6,277 nucleotides of DNA from the NCBI GenBank assembly GCA_030615475.1, contig JAUWZF010000071.1, forward strand, positions 1 through 6,277, given 5' to 3'. Both the position numbers and the translations under genes were made by a program. This document shows positions 1 through 6,254 of the stretch, piece after piece. Source of the stretch: Dehalococcoidales bacterium. Its GTDB lineage: Bacteria > Chloroflexota > Dehalococcoidia > Dehalococcoidales > RBG-16-60-22. The number at the start of each line of letters is the position of its first letter. The first letter of the stretch is position 1. The notes under the pieces are model-generated. The model saw nothing but the letters and a program-made list of their open reading frames with translations. It did no database searches and was not told the DNA's origin.

Positions 1-372
1 CTGTGCGTTATGATTGCCGCCTGGCTGCCGCTGCACGTGTGGAGTGTCAATATCGCCCACCGGGACGACTACCGGCAGGCAGGGCTGAACTACTTTCCCA
101 TCAATCTGGAGGTCAAGGATTCCATCAAGATACTGCTGGTATTCTCTCTGGTGCTCTATGCGGTTTCCATCGCTCTTTACTTCGTCGGCGACTTCGCCTG
201 GCTGTATCTGGCGCTGGCCAATATACTGGGCATCATTATGGTCTATGCCGGCTTCCGACTGGTCATTTCCCGCGCGACCAGGGATACCTGGAGGCTGTAC
301 CGCCTTTCGGCTTTTCCCTACCTGGGAGCGATATTCATGGTCATGTGCCTGGATATCTGGCTTCTGGGATGA
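1..372 (+). CDS. UbiA-family prenyltransferase, protoheme IX farnesyltransferase-like, C-terminal part (5' end outside the window)
   Basis: An open frame runs from base 1 to a TGA at 370-372, giving 123 residues with no start in view. The first ATG at 10 lies in the middle of a membrane segment, so it is not taken as the start. The fragment has about four hydrophobic helices. Near its start it carries a LPLHVW stretch followed by a DDYRQAG loop, which matches the conserved PPHFW...DY..AG...P pattern of the CyoE/CtaB branch of the UbiA superfamily. That branch transfers a farnesyl group from farnesyl diphosphate to protoheme IX in the cytoplasmic membrane, making heme O for terminal oxidases. 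The usual PPH is LPLH here, and the LPV after the loop is FPI, so another UbiA specificity is possible. The Asp-rich NxxDxxxD motif would lie upstream, outside the window. The acyl-CoA dehydrogenase starts 17 bases downstream, so co-transcription is likely. Family membership is fairly sure; the exact substrate is not. Confidence 0.75.
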   Translation: MCVMIAAWLPLHVWSVNIAHRDDYRQAGLNYFPINLEVKDSIKILLVFSLVLYAVSIALYFVGDFAWLYLALANILGIIMVYAGFRLVISRATRDTWRLYRLSAFPYLGAIFMVMCLDIWLLG

Positions 373-389
373 GACTTACGGAGATATAA

Positions 390-1514
390 ATGGACTTTAA
401 TCTGAGTGAACAGGAGAAGATGCTGCAGAGTCTGGCCGGGGACTTTGCCACCAGGGAAGTGCTGCCGCAGGCGGCGGAGATTGACCGCAGCGGGCAGTTC
501 CCCATCGAACTGGCCAGAGAGATAGGCAAACGGGGCTTTCAGGGTTTGCCTTATCCGGCCGAGTACGGCGGCAGCGGCGCCGGCTATGTCAGCTTTGTGC
601 TGGTGCTGGAGCAGCTCTGCCGGGCATCGATGACCGTCGGCGCTATCATGGCGGTCAACACCGTCCCCGAAGAAGGGATTTTCCGCTTCGGCACCGGGGA
701 ACAGAAAAAACGCTTCTTAACTCCTCTGGCTAAAGGAGAGTGGCTGGGTGGCATCGGCTTTACCGAGGCCGATACCGGCTCGGACCCCCGGGCGATTACC
801 ACCGTAGCCCGCCGCAGCGGCAAAGGCTTCGTTATCAACGGGCAAAAACAGTTCATGGCGCTGGCCCCGGTGCTGAACGTGGTGCTCCTCTTCGCCCGGC
901 GCGAGGATGGGGAGGGCCTGAACGCTTTTATCGTCGATTCTTCGTCGCCGGGCTTTACCCTCCGTGAGCCCTGCGAGACGATGGGGCTGAGGGGACTGGG
1001 GACATCGGTGGTGTATCTTGATGATGTCTACGTACCCAGGGAAAATTTAATCGGTGAAGAGGGGCAGGGATTCGATATCCTGCTGGAGGCGATAAGCGTG
1101 GAGCGGATGAGCGTGGCCGTGCAGGGCGTGGGCGTCGCCCAGAATGCGCTGGAGCTCTCACTCGACTACGCCCGGGAGAGGAAAGCCATGGGCCGGCCTA
1201 TCGCCAGGATGCAGACCATACAGCAGCAGCTGGCGGAGATGGCAGCCCGGATTGAGGCTGCCCGCTGGCTGGTCTACCGCACCGCTTTCCTCCGCGACCA
1301 GGGTCAGAGTATTCAGTATGAGTCGTCCATGGCCAAGCTCTTTGCTTCTCAGGTTGCCGTGGACGTTACCCGCATGGCGATGCAGATTCACGGCTCCTAC
1401 GGCACCATGAAATCGCTGCCGGTGGAACGACTCTACCGGGACGCTAAGATGACCGAGATTTACGTCGGCATCTCCGAGGTGCACCGCAGCATCATCGCCG
1501 ACAGGCTGATATAG
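390..1514 (+). CDS. Acyl-CoA dehydrogenase family flavoprotein with non-canonical FAD/active-site motifs
   Basis: The product is 374 residues, normal for a cytoplasmic FAD-dependent acyl-CoA dehydrogenase, which oxidises an acyl-CoA at the alpha-beta carbons and passes electrons to ETF. The ATG at 390 follows GGAGA (380-384) at a 5-base spacing. The N-terminal helical domain covers about 1-115. The mid beta domain carries GFTEADTGSD (122-131; family form is TEPxAGSD). The C-terminal helical domain has YARERKAMGRP (260-270) and the closing RDAKMTEIYVGISEVHR (350-366). The catalytic Glu of the MCAD/SCAD type (in IYEGT) is Val359. Glu238 in SVERM aligns without gaps, from memory, with Glu254 of isovaleryl-CoA dehydrogenase, so the base is probably supplied from that helix. 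The flavin-contacting WITNG stretch reads FMALA (155-159). The substrate cannot be named; branched or longer acyl-CoAs are possible. The tgt gene follows almost directly. Confidence 0.93.
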   Translation: MDFNLSEQEKMLQSLAGDFATREVLPQAAEIDRSGQFPIELAREIGKRGFQGLPYPAEYGGSGAGYVSFVLVLEQLCRASMTVGAIMAVNTVPEEGIFRFGTGEQKKRFLTPLAKGEWLGGIGFTEADTGSDPRAITTVARRSGKGFVINGQKQFMALAPVLNVVLLFARREDGEGLNAFIVDSSSPGFTLREPCETMGLRGLGTSVVYLDDVYVPRENLIGEEGQGFDILLEAISVERMSVAVQGVGVAQNALELSLDYARERKAMGRPIARMQTIQQQLAEMAARIEAARWLVYRTAFLRDQGQSIQYESSMAKLFASQVAVDVTRMAMQIHGSYGTMKSLPVERLYRDAKMTEIYVGISEVHRSIIADRLI

Positions 1515-1518
1515 GTGA
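1513..1518 (+). promoter_or_regulatory. Ribosome binding site of tgt, decides its start
   Basis: AGGTGA overlaps the TAG stop of the acyl-CoA dehydrogenase gene and sits 5 bases before the ATG at 1524. It matches the 3' part of the full Shine-Dalgarno complement AGGAGGTGA. The in-frame GTG at 1515 lies inside this motif, so ATG 1524 is preferred. The coupling of stop, ribosome site and start suggests translational coupling. Confidence 0.65.
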
Positions 1519-1523
1519 GTAAA

Positions 1524-2687
1524 ATGTTGCCCGAAGAGCATTTCCGTTTACTAAAAACACCCAACGGCGCCCGCGCCGGTGAGCTTAATACGCCGCACGG
1601 TACGGTGCTGACGCCGGTGTTCCTGCCGGTGGGCAGCCAGGCCACGGTCAAGACCCTCACCCCACAAGATATCAAAGACGCCGGGTTCAACATGGTGCTG
1701 GCCAACACCTATCACCTCTACCTGAGGCCGGGCATCGATGTCATCGATAAGATGGGCGGCCTGCACCGGTTCATGGCCTGGAACGGCGCCATGCTCACGG
1801 ATAGCGGCGGCTACCAGGTTTTCAGCCTGGCCCCTCTGTGTAAAATTACCGATGACGGCGTTACCTTCCGTTCCCATATCGACGGCAGCGAGCACTTCCT
1901 CACGCCCGAGCTGGCGGTCCAGTACCAAGAAGCGTTAGGCGCCGACGTTATGATGGTCCTGGATGAGTGTACCGCCTACGGTGACAGCCAGGAGAAGGTT
2001 CAGAAAGCGATGGACAGGACGCACCGCTGGGCGGAGAGGTGCCTGAAAGCTCAAAAAAGGAAAGACCAGGCTCTCTACGCTATCGTTCAGGGGGGCATGT
2101 TCCCGGAGCTGAGGCGGCAATCGACGGAGTATCTGACAGCGCTCGATTTCCCCGGGTATGCCATCGGCGGCCTGAGTGTCGGCGAGCCTAAAGAGACGAC
2201 CTTCGCCATGGTGGAGGAAACGTCCGCCTGGCTGCCCGTTGACAGGCCGCGCTACCTCATGGGCGTCGGCTCGCCGGAGGATATCGTCGAGGGGGTAGCG
2301 CGGGGGATAGATATCTTCGACAGTGCCCTGCCGACACGCGTCGCCCGCAACGGCGCTCTGTTTACCGGTAAGGGACGGATAAATATCCGCAGGGCGGCAT
2401 ACCGTAAGATGGACGGCCCCCCCGACCCCGATTGCGATTGCTCTACCTGCCGCACCTTTTCCGCCGCCTACCTGAGCCACCTCTTCCGCAGCGACGAGCT
2501 TCTGGCCCTGCGACTGGCCACCGTCCACAACCTGCGCTTCATCAGCAACCTGATGCAAGAGCTAAGGGAATCAATTCTTGACGGCACATTTGCCGCCTTC
2601 CGCAAGGATTTTCTTTCAAGCTATAAAACTACCAATGAGCAGGTACGTGTGGAACAGAAAGGGAGGTGGTTGAGGGGGAGGGAGTAA
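1524..2687 (+). CDS. tgt: Queuine tRNA-ribosyltransferase (tRNA-guanine transglycosylase)
   Basis: This 387-residue cytoplasmic TIM-barrel enzyme swaps guanine-34 of GUN-anticodon tRNAs (Asp, Asn, His, Tyr) for preQ1 on the way to queuosine. Motifs are complete: NTPHGTVLTPVFLPVG near the N terminus, LTDSGGYQVFS with the presumed general-base Asp93, LDECTAYG (146-153) with the bacterial-type Cys149 in the base pocket, YAIGGLSVGEP (212-222), and GIDIFDSALPTR (261-272) with the presumed nucleophile Asp266. The zinc site follows the family spacing exactly: Cys304, Cys306, Cys309 and, 26 residues on, His335. Length is normal for bacterial Tgt. ATG 1524 is chosen over the in-frame GTG at 1515, which would add three residues (MSK) and lies within the ribosome site. 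No other queuosine genes (queA, queC-F) are in the window. It is the last gene of its unit and is followed by a probable terminator. Confidence 0.97.
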   Translation: MLPEEHFRLLKTPNGARAGELNTPHGTVLTPVFLPVGSQATVKTLTPQDIKDAGFNMVLANTYHLYLRPGIDVIDKMGGLHRFMAWNGAMLTDSGGYQVFSLAPLCKITDDGVTFRSHIDGSEHFLTPELAVQYQEALGADVMMVLDECTAYGDSQEKVQKAMDRTHRWAERCLKAQKRKDQALYAIVQGGMFPELRRQSTEYLTALDFPGYAIGGLSVGEPKETTFAMVEETSAWLPVDRPRYLMGVGSPEDIVEGVARGIDIFDSALPTRVARNGALFTGKGRINIRRAAYRKMDGPPDPDCDCSTCRTFSAAYLSHLFRSDELLALRLATVHNLRFISNLMQELRESILDGTFAAFRKDFLSSYKTTNEQVRVEQKGRWLRGRE

Positions 2688-2690
2688 GCG

Positions 2691-2730
2691 GAGAAGGGCG
2701 CCAGCCCCTCTCATTTCAATATTCATTTCT
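2691..2730 (+). terminator. Probable intrinsic terminator after tgt
   Basis: GAGAAGGGC (2691-2699) pairs with GCCCCTCTC (2704-2712) around a 4-base loop (GCCA), giving eight pairs and one A-C mismatch. It starts 3 bases after the tgt stop. The following tract is T-rich but interrupted (ATTTCAATATTCATTT), so termination may be leaky. The position between two units supports the call. Confidence 0.55.
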
Positions 2731-2757
2731 AAAACGGCATATTAATATCAGGCAAAT

Positions 2758-2779
2758 ACTTAACACTGCATTGTTAAGT
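2758..2779. repeat. Perfect 8-bp inverted repeat, candidate HspR-type operator
   Basis: ACTTAACA (2758-2765) and TGTTAAGT (2772-2779) are exact reverse complements separated by 6 bases. The element lies 15 bases upstream of the -35 box of the dnaJ-hspR-clpC promoter. The half-site CTTAACA differs by one base from the CTTGACA at 2793. It resembles the HAIR operator of HspR (CTTGAGT, 7 bases, ACTCAAG) in its outer CTT/AAG bases, but the spacer is one base shorter. A short T-run follows, so an auxiliary weak terminator for tgt is an alternative, although the stem has only two G-C pairs besides its A-T pairs. Confidence 0.5.
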
Positions 2780-2792
2780 TTTCTCATTATAT

Positions 2793-2813
2793 CTTGACAT
2801 ATTACCTGAAAAG
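2793..2813. promoter_or_regulatory. Degenerate HAIR-like element overlapping the -35 box
   Basis: CTTGACA (2793-2799), seven bases, then TGAAAAG (2807-2813) has exactly the 7-7-7 layout of the HspR-associated inverted repeat. The arms are complementary at 5 of 7 positions, and the left arm shares CTTGA with the known consensus. The element covers the -35 box and most of the -35/-10 spacer, where a repressor would block RNA polymerase. The hspR gene lies within the operon this promoter serves. Since the -35 consensus TTGACA by itself supplies most of the left arm, chance resemblance cannot be excluded. Confidence 0.4.
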
Positions 2814-2822
2814 ATTTATAAT
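2794..2822 (+). promoter_or_regulatory. Consensus sigma70-type promoter for the dnaJ-hspR-clpC operon
   Basis: TTGACA (2794-2799), a 17-base spacer and TATAAT (2817-2822) form a perfect housekeeping-sigma promoter in AT-rich DNA. Transcription should start near 2829, leaving a leader of about 20 bases before the dnaJ ATG at 2851. A perfect promoter at a stress operon fits control by a repressor rather than by an alternative sigma factor. Confidence 0.85.
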
Positions 2823-2839
2823 GTAATTGAAGTTATTAT

Positions 2840-2844
2840 GGAGA
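2840..2844 (+). promoter_or_regulatory. Ribosome binding site of the DnaJ-like gene
   Basis: GGAGA lies 6 bases before ATG 2851. An in-frame TTG at 2827 could extend the protein by eight residues, but it sits at or before the predicted transcription start and has no ribosome site, so it is rejected. Confidence 0.7.
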
Positions 2845-2850
2845 AAACAC

Positions 2851-3846
2851 ATGGCCGGTAAAAACTTCTATGGCATATTAGGCGTTAAGAAGGATGCCAG
2901 CGACAAGGAAATCAAGCAGGCTTACCGCCGACTGGCGCGCAAGTACCACCCCGATGTCAATCCGGGCGACAAGTCCGCCGAGGCCACGTTCAAGGAGATA
3001 AACGCCGCCTACGAGGTACTTTCGGACAAGAAGAACCGGCGGAAATACGATAAATACGGCGATAAGTGGCAGTATGCCGACCAATTTGAACAGGCCGCGC
3101 AGCAGCAGTCGCAGTACCGGCAATATTCGCCGGGCGGCGGCGCCAGCTACCACTTTGGCGGGGATATCGGCGGGCTGGACAGCATCTTCGAGGAACTGTT
3201 CGGCGGCGCCCGCACCCGCGGCTTTCACCGCCGCGCTCAGCCGAGACGCGGCCAGGACCTGGAATCGCCCATCGAGGTAACGCTGGAGGAAGCCTACAGC
3301 GGCACCAGCCGCACCATCAGCCTCCAGATGGAGGAACCGTGCTCGGCATGTAAAGGCGGCGGGATGATTCAGAACCTGCCCTGCTCGGCATGTCGAGGCG
3401 CCGGCGTCGTAGCCAATATCAAACGACTCGAGGTGAAGATTCCGGCCGGAGTGGCCACCGGCTCACGGGTACGCATCGCCGGTAAGGGGCAGCCAGGCTA
3501 TAGCGGCGGCACCAGCGGCGACCTTTACCTGAAAATCAGGGTGAGACCGCACCCGAAATTCGAACGCCACGGCGATAATCTGCACGTCAACGTCCCGGTG
3601 CCCCTGGCCACAGCCGTCCTGGGCGGTGAAGTCCAGGTGCCGACACCCAGGGGCAAACTGGCGCTGAAGATTCCACCGGAGACCCAGAACGGGCGCGCCT
3701 TTCGCCTTACCGGACAGGGTATGCCCCATCCCGGCAAGTCGGCACGGGGCGACCTTCTGGCTAAAGTAAATGTGGTCTTACCCACCAAACTATCGGATGA
3801 AGAAAAGGAATTATTCAGGCAGTTGAGCGAGATACGACCGGCCTGA
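2851..3846 (+). CDS. DnaJ/CbpA-like J-domain co-chaperone with a half-size zinc finger
   Basis: The product is 331 residues, shorter than classical DnaJ (about 375). The J domain (about 5-70) contains the HPD triad at 33-35 that stimulates Hsp70 ATPase, and ends with YDKYGDKW. A Gln-rich linker (about 78-92) and a Gly/Phe-rich region (94-125, with GGLDSIFEELFGG) follow. The C-terminal substrate-binding region begins at about 135. It is interrupted by only two CxxCxGxG repeats (164-171 and 178-185) instead of four, followed by VKIPAGVATGSRVRIAGKG (195-213). By their flanks these correspond to repeats 1 and 4 of DnaJ, which together form zinc site I; site II is absent. The protein therefore sits between type I DnaJ and zinc-less CbpA. 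It should act in the cytoplasm with DnaK, which is not encoded here. It is the first gene of the operon, 18 bases from hspR, and CbpA-HspR pairing is also known in Helicobacter. The family is certain; the choice of the name dnaJ or cbpA is not. Confidence 0.95.
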   Translation: MAGKNFYGILGVKKDASDKEIKQAYRRLARKYHPDVNPGDKSAEATFKEINAAYEVLSDKKNRRKYDKYGDKWQYADQFEQAAQQQSQYRQYSPGGGASYHFGGDIGGLDSIFEELFGGARTRGFHRRAQPRRGQDLESPIEVTLEEAYSGTSRTISLQMEEPCSACKGGGMIQNLPCSACRGAGVVANIKRLEVKIPAGVATGSRVRIAGKGQPGYSGGTSGDLYLKIRVRPHPKFERHGDNLHVNVPVPLATAVLGGEVQVPTPRGKLALKIPPETQNGRAFRLTGQGMPHPGKSARGDLLAKVNVVLPTKLSDEEKELFRQLSEIRPA

Positions 3847-3855
3847 TGATGAGTT

Positions 3856-3862
3856 GAGGTGA
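3856..3862 (+). promoter_or_regulatory. Ribosome binding site of hspR, decides its start
   Basis: GAGGTGA matches the Shine-Dalgarno complement and sits just ahead of ATG 3865, with the AGG core 5 bases away. The alternative in-frame GTG at 3859 is part of this motif. The same arrangement is seen before tgt. Confidence 0.65.
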
Positions 3863-3864
3863 CT

Positions 3865-4182
3865 ATGAACAGAGACGAATACGATACCGACCCCCGCTAC
3901 GTGATAAGCATAGCGGCCAGAATGCTGGATGTACAGACCCACACCCTACGCTACTACGAGAGGGTCGGCGTCATCGAGCCGCGCCGCTCCCGGGGAAACG
4001 TACGCCTGTACTCGGACAGGGATATCGCCATCCTCCAGAGAGTCAAGGCCCTGGTGGACGACATGGGTATCAACCTGCCGGGGGTGGAAGTGATTCTGCG
4101 CATGATGGAGCGCGTGGGTGAACTGCAGACCGAGCTGGAACAGGCTCAGCAGGAGATAGAAAAATTGCGGGGAGGTAAGTAA
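3865..4182 (+). CDS. hspR: MerR-family heat-shock repressor HspR
   Basis: This 105-residue DNA-binding protein has the small size typical of HspR. The winged helix-turn-helix runs from [20 protein letters not shown] (12-31) through [18 protein letters not shown] (33-50), with the wing at about 41-50. The HspR-typical [12 protein letters not shown] (67-78) follows, then a short heptad-like coiled coil (about 80-102) for dimerisation. There are no cysteines, which argues against a metal- or redox-sensing MerR protein. In actinobacteria HspR binds HAIR operators and represses chaperone genes, with DnaK as co-repressor; in Helicobacter it is encoded next to cbpA and autoregulates. Here it lies between a DnaJ-like gene and clpC, behind a promoter covered by a HAIR-like element, so autorepression of the operon is the natural inference. 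The clpC ATG is 2 bases after its stop. A GTG at 3859 would add two residues and is not favoured. Confidence 0.93.
   Translation: MNRDEYDTDPRYVISIAARMLDVQTHTLRYYERVGVIEPRRSRGNVRLYSDRDIAILQRVKALVDDMGINLPGVEVILRMMERVGELQTELEQAQQEIEKLRGGK
4171..4176 (+). promoter_or_regulatory. Ribosome binding site of clpC inside the hspR 3' end
   Basis: GGAGGT lies within the last codons of hspR, 8 bases before ATG 4185. This strong site, together with the 2-base gap between the genes, points to coupled translation. Confidence 0.75.
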
Positions 4183-4184
4183 CA

Positions 4185-6254
4185 ATGAGGCAGGAAAGAT
4201 TCACGGAACAGGCACAGGAAGCGATACAGGCATCCCAGCAAATGGCCATGCAGTACAAGCACAGCCAGTGGGATGTGGAACATATTCTGCTGTCCCTGCT
4301 CATTCAGCGGCAGGGGCTGGTCGGCGAAATACTGAAAGAACTCAAAGTTGATATCGACGCAATAAGGAACCGGGTGGGAGAAATCCTGGAGAGCACACCC
4401 AAGGTTGCCCACCAGACGGGTCAGATTTACGCCACGCCGCGTATTGCCCAGCTCATGCAAAAGGGTGACGAAGAAGCCCAGAGGCTTAAGGACGATTTCA
4501 TCAGCACCGAGCACCTGCTTATAGCCATGGTCAGCGACACCAAGGGCGAAGCGGCTGACATTCTTCATAACGCGGGCATCACCCAGGAGAAGGTATACGA
4601 TGCTCTCAAGAAAGTACGCGGCGGACACCGTGTTGATGACGCCCGTGCCGAAAGCAAATACCGCTCCCTGCAGAAGTACGGACGCGACCTGACCGAGATG
4701 GCCCGCGAGGACAGGCTCGACCCGGTTATCGGCCGCGACGAAGAAATCAAGCGGGTGATGCAGATACTCACCCGGCGCACCAAGAACAACCCGGTAATCG
4801 TCGGTGACGCCGGCGTCGGCAAGACGGCCATCGCCGAGGGGCTGGCCCAGAAGATAGCCGCCGATGATGTCCCCGACTCCCTGAAAGGGCGTAAAGTCAT
4901 CGCCCTGGATATGGGGGCACTGGTCGCCGGCAGCAAGTTCCGCGGCGAGTTCGAGGAGCGACTCAAGGCGGTCATGGACGAGGTCAGGCAGTCGCAGGGC
5001 GAGGTAATATTATTCATCGACGAGATTCATACCGTGGTCGGCGCCGGAGCCGCCGAAGGCTCCATCGATGCCAGCAACATGCTCAAACCGGCGCTATCCC
5101 ACGGTGAACTGCAGTGCGTGGGTGCCACGACCATCGACGATTACCGCAAACACATTGAGAAAGACAAGGCGCTGGAAAGGCGCTTTCAGCCGGTCTTCAT
5201 CAACGAGCCAAACCTGGAGGACACCATCGAGATTCTCCGCGGCCTGCGGCCCCGGTACGAGGCACACCACAAGATAAAGATTACCGATGAAGCCCTGGAG
5301 GCTGCCGCCAAACTCAGCCAGCGTTATATCTCCGACCGGCAGCTGCCGGACAAGGCCATCGACCTCATCGACGAGGCCGCCAGCAAGTTGCGCATCGACA
5401 CCGAGAGCGCTCCGCCGGAGGTAAAAGCCCTGGAACAGCGCATCAAGACCCTGGTCAACGAGGAAGAGGCAGCTTCACAGCGGCAGGAATACCAGCAGGC
5501 GGCCGAGCTGAAGGCGGAAAGACTGAAGCTGGAGCCGGAGTACAGCAAGGCCAAGAGCGCCTGGCTCCAGAAAGAGAAAATTGACGAAGAGGTAACCGCC
5601 GAGCACATTGCCAGGCTGATTTCCAACTGGACCGGCATCCCGGTATCCCAGATGCTCGAGGGTGAAGCCCAGAAGCTGCTCCACATGGAGGAACGCATCC
5701 ACGAGCGACTTATCGACCAGGAGGAGGCGGTAGGAGCCATCTCCGAGGCTATACGGAGAAGCCGGGCCGGACTCAAGGACCCGAGACGCCCTATCGGCAG
5801 CTTTATGTTCCTGGGGCCGACGGGAGTCGGCAAGACCGAACTGGTGCGCACGCTGGCCTGGTTCCTGTTCGACGATGAGAACGCCATGGTGCGACTGGAC
5901 ATGTCGGAATACCAGGAGAAGCACACCGTGTCCCGCCTTATCGGCGCCCCGCCCGGATACATCGGCTACGACGAGGGCGGCCAGCTTACCGAGGCGGTGA
6001 GACGCCGGCCCTTCCGCGTCATACTGCTGGACGAGGTTGAGAAGGCGCATCCCGAGGTATTCAATACCCTGCTCCAGATTCTCGACGACGGCCGGTTAAC
6101 CGACGGCCAGGGACGGACGGTGGACTTCAAGAACACGGTGGTCATCATGACCAGCAATGCCGGCGTGGAGCTTATCAAGCGCGAGGGGCAAATGGGCTTT
6201 ACCACCGCGAAAACCGAAGCTACAAACCAGAAGAGATACGAGGCCATGAAGTAA
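4185..6254 (+). CDS. clpC: ClpC-type AAA+ ATPase of the Clp protease, C terminus cut by tandem stop codons
   Basis: The frame encodes 689 residues, whereas ClpC is usually a little over 800. The double Clp N-domain (about 1-145) is followed by AAA domain 1 with Walker A GDAGVGKT (207-214), pore loop KFRG (251-254), Walker B VILFIDE (274-280), GATT (313-316) and an RR pair (332-333). The middle domain is short (about 410-460) and UVR-like, not the long ClpB propeller. AAA domain 2 has Walker A GPTGVGKT (544-551), pore loop GYIG (591-594), Walker B VILLDE (612-617) and sensor TSN (656-658). An MGF tripeptide (670-672) sits where ClpC docks to ClpP; ClpB lacks this loop. The full protein would unfold clients for ClpP in the cytoplasm. 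The frame stops at TAA 6252, before FRPEFLNRID, the second arginine finger, sensor 2 and the small domain, so this form should not work normally. ClpB is rejected on the middle domain and MGF loop. Confidence 0.9.
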   Translation: MRQERFTEQAQEAIQASQQMAMQYKHSQWDVEHILLSLLIQRQGLVGEILKELKVDIDAIRNRVGEILESTPKVAHQTGQIYATPRIAQLMQKGDEEAQRLKDDFISTEHLLIAMVSDTKGEAADILHNAGITQEKVYDALKKVRGGHRVDDARAESKYRSLQKYGRDLTEMAREDRLDPVIGRDEEIKRVMQILTRRTKNNPVIVGDAGVGKTAIAEGLAQKIAADDVPDSLKGRKVIALDMGALVAGSKFRGEFEERLKAVMDEVRQSQGEVILFIDEIHTVVGAGAAEGSIDASNMLKPALSHGELQCVGATTIDDYRKHIEKDKALERRFQPVFINEPNLEDTIEILRGLRPRYEAHHKIKITDEALEAAAKLSQRYISDRQLPDKAIDLIDEAASKLRIDTESAPPEVKALEQRIKTLVNEEEAASQRQEYQQAAELKAERLKLEPEYSKAKSAWLQKEKIDEEVTAEHIARLISNWTGIPVSQMLEGEAQKLLHMEERIHERLIDQEEAVGAISEAIRRSRAGLKDPRRPIGSFMFLGPTGVGKTELVRTLAWFLFDDENAMVRLDMSEYQEKHTVSRLIGAPPGYIGYDEGGQLTEAVRRRPFRVILLDEVEKAHPEVFNTLLQILDDGRLTDGQGRTVDFKNTVVIMTSNAGVELIKREGQMGFTTAKTEATNQKRYEAMK

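Noticed and set aside
1935..2558. Long open frame on the minus strand within tgt (207 codons)
   Set aside because: It lies entirely opposite a gene with complete Tgt motifs, has no recognisable domain, and reflects GC-rich codon structure. The same holds for the minus-strand frames opposite the acyl-CoA dehydrogenase and clpC genes.
2661..2684. G-rich tract at the 3' end of tgt as a G-quadruplex or internal ribosome site
   Set aside because: Only three runs reach three or more Gs, so at best a weak two-tier structure could form, and no start codon of a real gene follows at a useful distance. It is explained by Arg/Gly/Trp codons of the Tgt tail.
2739..2748. Ten-base palindrome ATATTAATAT in the intergenic region
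   Set aside because: It is made only of A and T in an AT-rich stretch and far from the promoter boxes, so chance is a sufficient explanation.
2827..2850. In-frame TTG start giving a DnaJ-like protein eight residues longer
   Set aside because: The codon sits at or just before the predicted transcription start and has no ribosome site. ATG 2851 has GGAGA at 6 bases, and the J domain begins right after it.
2688..2850. CIRCE element for HrcA control of the chaperone operon
   Set aside because: No TTAGCACTC / GAGTGCTAA arms are present. The inverted repeats here fit HspR-type sites better.
5324..5962. Long open frame on the minus strand within clpC (212 codons)
   Set aside because: It is opposite the conserved AAA domains, and its Ser/Arg-rich, low-complexity translation is typical of an antisense shadow.
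4185..6254. Identity as ClpB disaggregase
   Set aside because: The segment between the AAA domains is too short for the ClpB middle domain and looks UVR-like, and a ClpP-docking MGF loop is present. ClpC is the better call.
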